Below are positions 1-7,414 of a stretch of DNA of 22,677 nt, one piece after another; positions within the stretch are counted from its first letter, which is position 1, and every line of letters starts with the position of its first letter. Under the pieces are notes generated by a model. That model was not told the DNA's origin. It searched no databases and saw nothing but the letters and a program-made list of their open reading frames with translations. This DNA is from Bacteroidetes bacterium UBA7692 (GTDB taxonomy: Bacteria > Bacteroidota > Bacteroidia > Chitinophagales > LD1). The stretch covers positions 4,955 through 27,631 of the forward strand of contig DLGO01000133.1 in assembly GCA_002482725.1 (NCBI GenBank), given 5' to 3'. A program made the position numbers and the translations under genes.

Positions 1-2007
1 TCAGGCTGTAAAAGTACAGCAGGTGGTGTGAAAAATGGTACTGATGCATATAACAGGAAACTGTACAACGATGCAACCGAATTACTTATAAAGGAATTCG
101 GTGTTGAAAAGAATGATTTGATAAAACAGCAAAAAGCAATGCTTATTGCTGATGCTTTCAAACGGAATAATAAACCTTCACAAGCTGAACAATGGTATAA
201 AACAGCTGCTGAGATAAATGGCACAACAAATGCTGAAGCATTTTTCCGCCGTGGACAAATGCAGAAAATGCTTGAGCAATATGATAGTGCAATAGTATCT
301 TTTACCAAAAGCGACAAACTGGGAGGAGGGTTTCCTACCCGCAAAGAGATACGAATAAGCCGCGAGGCTATAGATTGGAAGAAAGCCTTTACCCGCTATA
401 ATGTGATCAACCTGGAGCAGTTAAACACAGCTGCTTCTGATTTTGCAACTACCCTACAACCCGGTAAATTGATTTTCACATCATCCCGAAATGATGCCAC
501 TGGTGAGTCTCGGAATGGATGGACCGGTGAAAAATTTGGCGACCTGTACATTGCCGAAAGGAGTGGAAGAAATTTTTCAAACATCCGTGGCTTCAGCCCT
601 CAGATAAATAGCAATGCTTATGAAGGTACTGCTACGTTTAGTACCGATGGAAAAGAACTCTACTTTACCCGATGCGGAAGCAACTCTAAAGCCAATGATT
701 TCTGCCATATTTATTACTCTACCTTTGATGGTACAGTATGGAGTGCCCCTGTAAAAGTAGAGCTATTTCCAGATACAATTAATGTAGGACACCCTTGCTT
801 ATCCAAAGACGGAAAATTGCTGGTGGTATCAGCACAACCGGAAAACAGTTTTGGCGGAAAAGACATTTATTATTTCTCCAAATCTGATACAGGGTGGAGC
901 AGACCGGTGAACGCCAGTTCTAATGTAAATACTACGGGCGATGATATGTATCCATGGTTAGACGAAAAGAACAACTTATACTTTGCATCCAATGGGTGGC
1001 CTGGTATGGGCGGCCTAGATATATTCAAGGCTACGCGTCTGAAAACAGGATGGAAAGATGCCACCAATCTACGATCACCAATCAATTCAGGTGCAGATGA
1101 TTTTGCATTCATCAAAGAAAAAAGTAAACCCATAGACGATAATGATACAATATTGAGTACCGGTTACTTTTCTTCATCCCGCGATGGAGGAAAAGGCAAT
1201 GATGATATATACAGGTATGAAGAAAGATGGATCAACCTATATCGCCTTCAGGGAAAAGTATTTGCTAAAATATATGAGGACACAACTAACCATGAAAGCA
1301 AAGTGCTGGGTATACAACCGCTGCGTCGCACTACCTGCGATTTGAAAGACTCCAGAGGCAATATCCTTGGCAGCATAGGCTCCGATAGTCTGGGCCGTTT
1401 CCAATTCGACCTTTCATCAGAAAATGACTATGTGGTTAGTGCTATCAAAAATGGGTATTTCAGCAGCAGCAAAAGCATTACAACACGTAACCTGAAAAAC
1501 AGGGATACGCTTATCGTCACCATTTATACCGAACTGGAACTAGATAGGATTTTCACCTCAAAAGAGATAGTGATACCAAATATATATTATGACTACGATA
1601 AGGCATCCCTTCGCCCGGAATCTATTTTGGTATTGGACTCCCTTATTTCATTCTTCAACAGTAATCCCGGTATTAATATAGAAATAGGCTCGCATACCGA
1701 TAGCCGTGGTAGCGATGAATATAATTTGAAACTATCCCAAGCCAGAGCAGAAAGTGTTGTAAACTACCTCACTCAAAAATCAATCGCCCGTGAACGATTA
1801 CAGGCAAAAGGCTACGGAGAAACCAGACCGGTAAATAACTGCGTTAATAATATACCATGCACCGAAGATGAGCATATGAAAAACAGGCGCACAACATTCA
1901 GGGTGGTTAGTTCTAAATTTATATTGGAATCAATTGAGCCTGTTCAGATAAAAACAGAACCAAAACCAGAGGATGAATTAGAAGAGGAAGATGGAGGCAA
2001 ACAATGA
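1..2007 (+). CDS. PorE-like OmpA-family outer-membrane lipoprotein, 5'-truncated by window edge
   Basis: The reading frame is open from base 1 and reads Ser-Gly-Cys-Lys, the end of a lipoprotein signal peptide; Cys at codon 3 is the probable lipidated residue, so the true start lies upstream and the GTG at base 28 is not it. Counting from base 1, the mature part has helical TPR-like repeats (about 10-115), a PD40/WD40-like beta-propeller (about 150-405), a carboxypeptidase-regulatory-like beta-sandwich (about 415-510) and a C-terminal OmpA-like peptidoglycan-binding domain (about 525-640) with HTDSRG and LSQARAES. Asp567 and Arg582 are the likely diaminopimelate contacts. A short acidic tail follows. 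This domain order matches PorE (PG1058 of Porphyromonas gingivalis), a T9SS component; the same layout also occurs in other Bacteroidetes envelope proteins, so PorE identity is inference. No acidic export signal follows the Cys, which fits a periplasm-facing lipoprotein. The stop directly abuts that of the convergent DUF1599 gene. Confidence 0.85.
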   Translation, partial: SGCKSTAGGVKNGTDAYNRKLYNDATELLIKEFGVEKNDLIKQQKAMLIADAFKRNNKPSQAEQWYKTAAEINGTTNAEAFFRRGQMQKMLEQYDSAIVSFTKSDKLGGGFPTRKEIRISREAIDWKKAFTRYNVINLEQLNTAASDFATTLQPGKLIFTSSRNDATGESRNGWTGEKFGDLYIAERSGRNFSNIRGFSPQINSNAYEGTATFSTDGKELYFTRCGSNSKANDFCHIYYSTFDGTVWSAPVKVELFPDTINVGHPCLSKDGKLLVVSAQPENSFGGKDIYYFSKSDTGWSRPVNASSNVNTTGDDMYPWLDEKNNLYFASNGWPGMGGLDIFKATRLKTGWKDATNLRSPINSGADDFAFIKEKSKPIDDNDTILSTGYFSSSRDGGKGNDDIYRYEERWINLYRLQGKVFAKIYEDTTNHESKVLGIQPLRRTTCDLKDSRGNILGSIGSDSLGRFQFDLSSENDYVVSAIKNGYFSSSKSITTRNLKNRDTLIVTIYTELELDRIFTSKEIVIPNIYYDYDKASLRPESILVLDSLISFFNSNPGINIEIGSHTDSRGSDEYNLKLSQARAESVVNYLTQKSIARERLQAKGYGETRPVNNCVNNIPCTEDEHMKNRRTTFRVVSSKFILESIEPVQIKTEPKPEDELEEEDGGKQ

Positions 2008-2559
2008 TTACTTTGTCTGTTCTTGTTCCTGCAATTGTATAAGTGCAAATATGGAGTAGTTCACTATATCCTGATAGCCGGCATCTATACCTTCACTTAT
2101 CAAAGTTTTCCCTTGGTTATCTTCAATCTGCTTTATACGAAGAAGCTTCATTAATATCAGGTCTGTAAAAGAGCTAATGCGCATATCTCTCCAAGCCTCT
2201 CCATAGTCGTGGTTTTTTGCCATCATTAAAGCTTTTATCTCTTTGGCATGCTTATCAAATAGTGCCAGAGCCTCGGACTCAGTAAGGTCCAGGCTACTAT
2301 CCTTGCTCAGTTCCATTTGAATCAAACCAATTATGGCATAGTTTACAAGACCTATAAACTCAGGATGCACCCCTTCATTTACCATTATGGTATCACTTTC
2401 CTCTATAGTTTGTATGCGCTGCGCTTTTATAAAAAGCTGATCCGTAAGGCTTTTTGGCCTAAGCACACGCCATGAAGTACCATAATCCTTGGTCTTCTTT
2501 TCAAAGATTGCCCGGCAACTTGCAATCTGCTCATCGAATTGTGCGGAAGTATTACTCAT
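2008..2559 (-). CDS. DUF1599 domain protein with internal duplication
   Basis: This 183-residue protein belongs to the DUF1599 family of Bacteroidetes, whose biochemical function I do not know. It is built of two similar halves, about residues 10-85 and 100-178. Each carries the pattern DYGxxWRxxRxxSxTDxxxxKxxRIxxIE, an EG, then VNYxIxxLIQ. No signal peptide or membrane segment is seen, so it is probably cytoplasmic. The start is an ATG at 2559. It diverges from folP across 87 bases, and in my recollection DUF1599 genes are often neighbours of folP in this phylum. Its TAA stop touches the TGA of the convergent lipoprotein gene with no spacer. Family assignment is from motif memory. Confidence 0.8.
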   Translation of the reverse strand: MSNTSAQFDEQIASCRAIFEKKTKDYGTSWRVLRPKSLTDQLFIKAQRIQTIEESDTIMVNEGVHPEFIGLVNYAIIGLIQMELSKDSSLDLTESEALALFDKHAKEIKALMMAKNHDYGEAWRDMRISSFTDLILMKLLRIKQIEDNQGKTLISEGIDAGYQDIVNYSIFALIQLQEQEQTK

Positions 2560-2646
2560 CTGAACTTCAAAAATAACCTATTGTTGAATTTTGTTTCTGA
2601 AATTTGCTAACCAATATTCCACGTCTTTGCACAAATTAAATTTCAG

Positions 2647-3486
2647 ATGAACCATATAAATTGTAAAGGAAAGCTGTTGTCACTTGATACACCGCAGGTA
2701 ATGGCAATACTAAACGTAACCCGCGATTCGTTTTATGATGGCGGCAAATATCTTCATCTAACTGAAAAAGAATTATTGAATAAGGTTGAATCTATGCTCG
2801 GATATGGAGCTGCGATCATAGATATAGGAGGCATGAGTTCCCGCCCGGGTGCAGAATTAATAGATAAAAGCGAGGAACTAAAAAGAGTACTGCCGGTCGT
2901 AAAATGCATTATGAAGCAATTTCCCAATTGCATTATATCTGTGGATACGCTACATGCCGACATTGCAGAGCAATGCATCATAGAAGGAGCATCAATAATA
3001 AACGATATATCTGCAGGTCTTTACGACCCAAATATGATACCTACTGTAGGCAGATTACAGATTCCTTATATCATGATGCACATGCAGGGTCTACCCAATA
3101 TCATGCAGCAAAATCCGCAATATGAAAATGTAGTAAAAGAGGTATTGGCTTTCTTTGCTAATAGGTTAGCGGTTTGCAGCCAATATGCCATAAAAGATGT
3201 GATACTAGACGTTGGTTTTGGTTTTGGGAAAACAGTAGCGCACAATTATTCCTTGCTCAAAAACATGGGAACTTTCAGATCAATAACCGGGAAACCCCTA
3301 TTGGCAGGAATTTCCAGGAAATCCATGATATGCAAAGTATTAAATGTCAATCCATTGGATGCCCTAAATGGCACTACAGCGGCACACATTCTTGCCTTGC
3401 AAAACGGGGCTTCTATTCTACGCGTTCATGATGTAAAGGAAGCGATAGAATCTATCAAGATACATAACGCATACAAAGTGGCTTAA
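2647..3486 (+). CDS. folP: Dihydropteroate synthase
   Basis: FolP condenses 6-hydroxymethyl-dihydropterin diphosphate with p-aminobenzoate to make dihydropteroate in folate synthesis, and is the sulfonamide target. The 279-residue length is normal. Visible motifs include ILNVTRDSFYDGG (loop 1, residues 21-33), DIGGMSSRPGAE (loop 2, 59-70), SVDT (98-101), INDISAG (118-124), a conserved MMHMQG (143-148), DVGFGFGKT (188-196), GISRKS (221-226, probable substrate-binding Lys225) and RVHDV (259-263). Loop 1 reads NVTRDSF where the family usually has NVTPDSF, so the conserved Pro is Arg here. Translation starts at ATG 2647, 87 bases from the divergent DUF1599 start. The TAA stop overlaps the stop of the convergent lipoprotein gene within a shared TTAA. 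The fold looks complete and functional. Confidence 0.95.
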   Translation: MNHINCKGKLLSLDTPQVMAILNVTRDSFYDGGKYLHLTEKELLNKVESMLGYGAAIIDIGGMSSRPGAELIDKSEELKRVLPVVKCIMKQFPNCIISVDTLHADIAEQCIIEGASIINDISAGLYDPNMIPTVGRLQIPYIMMHMQGLPNIMQQNPQYENVVKEVLAFFANRLAVCSQYAIKDVILDVGFGFGKTVAHNYSLLKNMGTFRSITGKPLLAGISRKSMICKVLNVNPLDALNGTTAAHILALQNGASILRVHDVKEAIESIKIHNAYKVA

Positions 3487-4148
3487 AACACCTCAGAAGA
3501 GTCTCTGTATGTATAGCTCGCAGATATTATACCACCAGCTCTTGGTGCATCTACAACCGTTGTTCTTTTCTTTCTTACAATAGTAATAGGATAAACTCCC
3601 ACTCCAAGCGACGTTAGCTCAGCACTAGTGAAAACAAAGGAAGAATCACCAACGATAGAGGTTGATTTTGTTAGGCTGCCTAATGTAGCTGTAACCATTT
3701 CACCGGTTAAAACTTTTGTTCCAACCCAGAACATTGTATTATCTACTGACTTATCTAAAAAACCAAAACTTCCGCCCTTATTTATAGAGCCTGGCAAAAT
3801 AACATTGTTATTAAACTTTACCGATGCAACGTCAGTGTATAAAAAATTAACAGAAGACTTTACGCCATTATAGGAAATAAAATAATTATTCTTAGCCTCA
3901 GAAAAAGACATATTAGCGTTACTCGCTTTCACGGTACTACCGCTTTGCAGCCTTATTTTAGTTCCGGCAGAATCATTTTCCGAAAAAGTAGCCTCCGCAA
4001 TAGTTTTATTAGTTTTAGTATCGAAGTTCAACTCATAATAGTTAAAAATCGTTTCGCGATAAAAATTTTGAGAACTGCTATCCTTTGCACAAGAAGAAAT
4101 TGACAAAACGGTACCAATAACAACAACAAATGCGTAAAAATTTCTCAT
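3483..4148 (-). CDS. Orphan small lipoprotein, unknown function
   Basis: The 221-residue product starts with a short positively charged and hydrophobic segment ending in ISSC; Cys20 is the probable lipidation site, followed by AKDSSSQ. The rest is rich in Ser, Thr, Val and Asn with alternating hydrophobic residues, suggesting a beta-rich extracytoplasmic fold. I do not recognise a family. It lies 41 bases downstream of rsmD on the same strand and could be read with it. A weak promoter-like TTAATTTG sits at 4166-4173 on the minus strand, so separate transcription is also possible. Its stop overlaps that of folP by four bases. The signal peptide and Cys support a real gene. Confidence 0.75.
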   Translation of the reverse strand: MRNFYAFVVVIGTVLSISSCAKDSSSQNFYRETIFNYYELNFDTKTNKTIAEATFSENDSAGTKIRLQSGSTVKASNANMSFSEAKNNYFISYNGVKSSVNFLYTDVASVKFNNNVILPGSINKGGSFGFLDKSVDNTMFWVGTKVLTGEMVTATLGSLTKSTSIVGDSSFVFTSAELTSLGVGVYPITIVRKKRTTVVDAPRAGGIISASYTYRDSSEVF

Positions 4149-4189
4149 AACCTAAACAGTTTTTACAAATTAATAAAGCGGCTAACTGA

Positions 4190-4738
4190 TCAATAGTTTG
4201 CCGGATCATTTACAAATGTGGTAAAAATTGTAGTTCCATAATTTCTAGTTTTCCAAAAATGTGGATGACTTTCAAAATTGTGTTTAGGATTGTGTTCCAT
4301 TATGAACCAGCCCTTACCATCTATCAGGTTATGTTCAAATATCTTATCCGGTATGGTGGCCAATGTAGGAAGAGGATAAGGAGGCCCTGCAAAGATGAAA
4401 TCATACTTGCGATAAGCATTTTCTATAAATGTAAAAACATCGCCCTGTATTACATTGTGGCCTTGTAATTTTAAGGTAGCAGAAGTTTTCCTTATAAAAT
4501 CAACGCATTGCTTGTGCATTTCTACAGTAGTGATATCCGTGCATCCTCTCGAAGCAAATTCAAAGCTTATTCCCCCCGTTCCACCAAAAAGGTCCAGCAT
4601 CACAATATTCTCGTAGTTAAAATAATTGTTGATAACATTAAACAGACCCTCTTTGGCGAAGTCAGTAGTTGGCCTGGTAGGGTCCAGATGTGGAGGATTT
4701 AGCCTGTATCCTTTATGATTTCCTGATATAATTCTCAT
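4190..4738 (-). CDS. rsmD: 16S rRNA (guanine966-N2)-methyltransferase RsmD
   Basis: RsmD methylates N2 of G966 in 16S rRNA using S-adenosylmethionine. The 182-residue protein starts MRIISGNHKG, has the RPTTDFAKEGLFN segment (22-34) typical of the family, the SAM-binding loop DLFGGTGG (49-56), an acidic motif II residue (Glu73), GDVF (99-102) and the catalytic loop FAGPPYPL (116-123). That loop normally reads DPPY or DPPF; the Asp is Gly here, the one odd feature in an otherwise full-length enzyme. The start ATG is one base after the stop of the DUF3822 gene, so translation is probably coupled. Assignment is firm from the N-terminus and motif order; the effect of the Gly is unknown. Confidence 0.9.
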   Translation of the reverse strand: MRIISGNHKGYRLNPPHLDPTRPTTDFAKEGLFNVINNYFNYENIVMLDLFGGTGGISFEFASRGCTDITTVEMHKQCVDFIRKTSATLKLQGHNVIQGDVFTFIENAYRKYDFIFAGPPYPLPTLATIPDKIFEHNLIDGKGWFIMEHNPKHNFESHPHFWKTRNYGTTIFTTFVNDPANY

Positions 4739-4739
4739 G

Positions 4740-5531
4740 TTATAATAAATATGTCTCTATGTGCAGATGCTCCGGCATCACCTGCAATGCGTTAGAAAAA
4801 TGTATTCCATCAGGTTTCTGAGCAAATGATATTTGCCGGAAGTACCTAAACACCAAATCATATATCCTGGATGGTTTTTGAATACTGCCAAAAAACACCA
4901 GTTCAGTATTATTCCTGTCAACTTTCAGCTCATCTGAAGATAGCAATAAATAGTAGAGACAATCTTCCGCTGTAATGAAATTATAGCTGTTAGTTATCTT
5001 CAATTCACCATCTACCATATAAGTTACAGTAATCACATTATTCTCAATATGAGCCAGTAGCTTACCACTATGTAGTGCTGATAACTTCAGGTGAACAGCC
5101 CTTAAATTATGAACAATATAACTTGCTGAAAAGGAATCCAAAACCTTGGTAAGTCCCGGAATAGCGTTGCTACAAAGTACTACACCCAACTGTTCGTTCA
5201 AATGCCCGGAAATCCCTTCCGCTGCGCGATAAAACTGCACCGGGATAATTTCTGTCACAGCGGTTAATCCAATGGTAATATCCTTACTAAACTTTCTTAA
5301 GTAATCATCCTTATCCACTATCATGGACAACGCCTCAGTAATATTACTGGCATCTAGCTTCTGCTGAAAGCTATACTCAGCAAAAAAAATAACCTGATTA
5401 AAGGCCAGCAACTCTGCAAAATACCTGATACTGTACTCGGAAATGCTCAGACGCAACTTAACATCCGCTGCTTGCGCACCTGAAGGGATTTCACCAATAG
5501 AAGAAACAGTATATTTTAAAGCAAAACTCAC
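4740..5531 (-). CDS. DUF3822 family protein
   Basis: This 263-residue protein resembles the Bacteroidetes DUF3822 family, thought to have an ASKHA (actin/hexokinase-like) fold without proven activity. The recognisable part is the C-terminal third: NSYNFITAEDCLYYLL, then an ELVFFGSIQKPSRIYDLV segment and a FRYFRQISFA stretch. No signal peptide or membrane helix is seen. The start is GTG at 5531; no better in-frame ATG is present near the start. It ends one base before the rsmD start, and this pairing with rsmD is, from memory, common in the phylum, hinting at a linked but unknown role. It follows dps after 42 bases on the same strand. Confidence 0.8.
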   Translation of the reverse strand: MSFALKYTVSSIGEIPSGAQAADVKLRLSISEYSIRYFAELLAFNQVIFFAEYSFQQKLDASNITEALSMIVDKDDYLRKFSKDITIGLTAVTEIIPVQFYRAAEGISGHLNEQLGVVLCSNAIPGLTKVLDSFSASYIVHNLRAVHLKLSALHSGKLLAHIENNVITVTYMVDGELKITNSYNFITAEDCLYYLLLSSDELKVDRNNTELVFFGSIQKPSRIYDLVFRYFRQISFAQKPDGIHFSNALQVMPEHLHIETYLL

Positions 5532-5573
5532 GTTGCAAATAAAACATTTTTTGTAGCGGTATGCTTACTTTTC

Positions 5574-6047
5574 TTATTGAACATAAGAACGAAGCATCCA
5601 TGCCATTTTTTCATGCTGCTCCATAAGCCCTGTCACGAAATCGCTGTTGCCCAAGTCTTTGTTCTTTTCCGCAAAGGTTGAGATAGCTTCTCGCAATACA
5701 CGTATCATCTGCTCATGATCATCAAGCAGATTCTGCAACATTACTTTAGCCGTAAGCGACTGCTCTTTGGTTTCAGTTAATCTTGCCAATTTCAGTATAT
5801 CTTTCAAAGAGCCGACTGCATTGTGATTTAGCATCCTTACTCTTTCTGCAATTTCATCTATTGATTCGTCTATAATGCTGTATTGCTCTTCAAAGAACTT
5901 ATGCAATTCCTGAAAACTTGGACCAACTACATTCCAGTGATAATTCCGGGTTTTAGTATATAATATATATTCATCTGCGAGTATCGTGTTCAGTAGTAGA
6001 GCACTGGCTTGTCTATTCTTATCGCTTATCCCTATTTCCGCTTTCAT
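5574..6047 (-). CDS. dps: Dps family ferritin-like DNA-protection protein
   Basis: Dps proteins form 12-subunit shells that oxidise and store iron using hydrogen peroxide and protect DNA in stress or stationary phase. The 157-residue length is typical. The intersubunit ferroxidase centre is visible: His37 (YHWNV), His49 (ELHKFF), Glu53, Asp64 and Glu68 (DEIAERVR). Their spacing matches His51, His63, Asp67, Asp78 and Glu82 of E. coli Dps, with Glu replacing the first Asp. The N-terminus is short and has few lysines, so direct DNA binding through a basic tail is not obvious. ATG start at 6047. It is first in a minus-strand run with DUF3822, rsmD and the lipoprotein, and diverges from cinA across 119 bases. 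Confidence 0.93.
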   Translation of the reverse strand: MKAEIGISDKNRQASALLLNTILADEYILYTKTRNYHWNVVGPSFQELHKFFEEQYSIIDESIDEIAERVRMLNHNAVGSLKDILKLARLTETKEQSLTAKVMLQNLLDDHEQMIRVLREAISTFAEKNKDLGNSDFVTGLMEQHEKMAWMLRSYVQ

Positions 6048-6166
6048 TTTGTTATGTATTTAGTTTAATAGTAGACGACTAAGTTAACAGAATATGCTAT
6101 AAAACTATCGTCTTTACTGCCAAAATATCACATACTTTGCCCTTGTTATAAAAATGAACTTAGAAA

Positions 6167-7414
6167 ATGAACTGTACAATAATTACCATAGGTGACGAAC
6201 TGCTGATAGGCCAAACCATAGATACTAATTCTGCATGGATTGGCCAGGAGCTAAACAAAATGGGAATCCGTATCCTCCAGCGCCTGGCAATAGGTGATGA
6301 TGAGGCTCAGATTAAAAACGCATTGTCCAATTCAGCTAAAGTATCTTCTCTAATTATTCTTACCGGCGGGTTGGGACCAACCAAAGATGATATAACAAAG
6401 AAAACCATTGCAGAATATTTTGGTGTAGGGTTCACCTTTTATGAAGAGGTATGGCAAAAGATGATTACGATATTTGAAAAGCGTGGTAAAGATGTGCTGG
6501 AAATGAACCGAGGTCAGGCCATGTTGCCATCCAACGCTACCATGTTGCCCAACAAGCGCGGTACAGCACAGGGCATGTGGTTCGATGAAGGTGATGTCGT
6601 GTATATCTCTCTACCGGGTGTACCTCATGAAATGAAACACCTGATGGAGACGCATGTATTCTCCAAACTTAAAGAGCGCTTTGTATTAAGTAAGATAATC
6701 CATACTACCATTATGACTGCAGGTGGTGGAGAATCAACCATAGCCTCATTGCTCAGCAACTTTGAAGCCTCCCTCCCACCCTATATGAAATTGGCCTATC
6801 TACCCGAACTCGGAGTAGTTAAGTTAAGGCTAAGTGCCTATGGAGATGCCTCGGAAGAAGAAATGTTACAAAAGAAAAATGAGTTAGTGTCTACCTTGCC
6901 CCAATATGTGTATGCAGATACTGAAATAAAACTGGAGGAATATTTGGCCAATAAATTGAAAGCTAAAAAGCATACACTCGCATTAGCTGAAAGCTGCACC
7001 GGTGGTTATGTTGCGCATCTGCTTACGTCAATAGCCGGCAGCAGCGAATTTTTCCATGGTGGGGTTGTCAGTTATTCGTACGATATGAAGATGCAAATAC
7101 TTGGAGTTAAACAGGACACTCTGACCCACTATGGCGCAGTAAGCGAGGAATGTGTAATAGAAATGGTAAAGGGCATTTTAGAACAAAGCAAAGCTACCTA
7201 TGGTATAGCTATATCAGGTATAGCAGGGCCAGGTGGTGCTACACCAGACAAGCCCGTAGGTACGGTTTACATAGCAGTCGCAGACAAAGATAATGTTGAA
7301 GTTAAGCGCTTTGAATTTTTCCCTTCCAGAGCAGAGAACATCAAGATATTCTCTAACGCTGCACTAAACATGCTTCGCCTGTTTATTGACAAATCTGATA
7401 AGTATTCAGCTTAA
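6167..7414 (+). CDS. cinA: CinA: competence/damage-inducible protein with nicotinamide-nucleotide amidase domain
   Basis: The 415-residue product has both domains of full-length CinA. The N-terminal MoaB/MogA-like half (about 1-170) has TIGDELLIGQTIDTNSAWI, LTGGLGPTKDD and LPGVPHEM. The C-terminal PncC-like amidase (about 255-410) has LALAESCTGGYVAHLLTSIA and AISGIAGPGGATPDKPVGTV. The family deamidates NMN to nicotinate mononucleotide in pyridine nucleotide recycling, and the N-terminal domain has been linked to ADP-ribose hydrolysis. The ATG at 6167 begins MNCTIITIGDE; an ATG at 6154 is out of frame. The gene diverges from dps and converges on dapF, the two stops sharing one TTAA (7411-7414). 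Confidence 0.95.
   Translation: MNCTIITIGDELLIGQTIDTNSAWIGQELNKMGIRILQRLAIGDDEAQIKNALSNSAKVSSLIILTGGLGPTKDDITKKTIAEYFGVGFTFYEEVWQKMITIFEKRGKDVLEMNRGQAMLPSNATMLPNKRGTAQGMWFDEGDVVYISLPGVPHEMKHLMETHVFSKLKERFVLSKIIHTTIMTAGGGESTIASLLSNFEASLPPYMKLAYLPELGVVKLRLSAYGDASEEEMLQKKNELVSTLPQYVYADTEIKLEEYLANKLKAKKHTLALAESCTGGYVAHLLTSIAGSSEFFHGGVVSYSYDMKMQILGVKQDTLTHYGAVSEECVIEMVKGILEQSKATYGIAISGIAGPGGATPDKPVGTVYIAVADKDNVEVKRFEFFPSRAENIKIFSNAALNMLRLFIDKSDKYSA

Noticed and set aside
28..30. GTG at base 28 as the start of the PorE-like gene
   Set aside because: The same frame is open upstream and encodes a lipobox Ser-Gly-Cys, so the gene starts before the window.
2560..2646. TATTTTTG at 2568-2575 (minus) as the DUF1599 promoter
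   Set aside because: It is too close to the ATG to leave a leader and has no spaced TTG box; a chance match in AT-rich DNA is likely.
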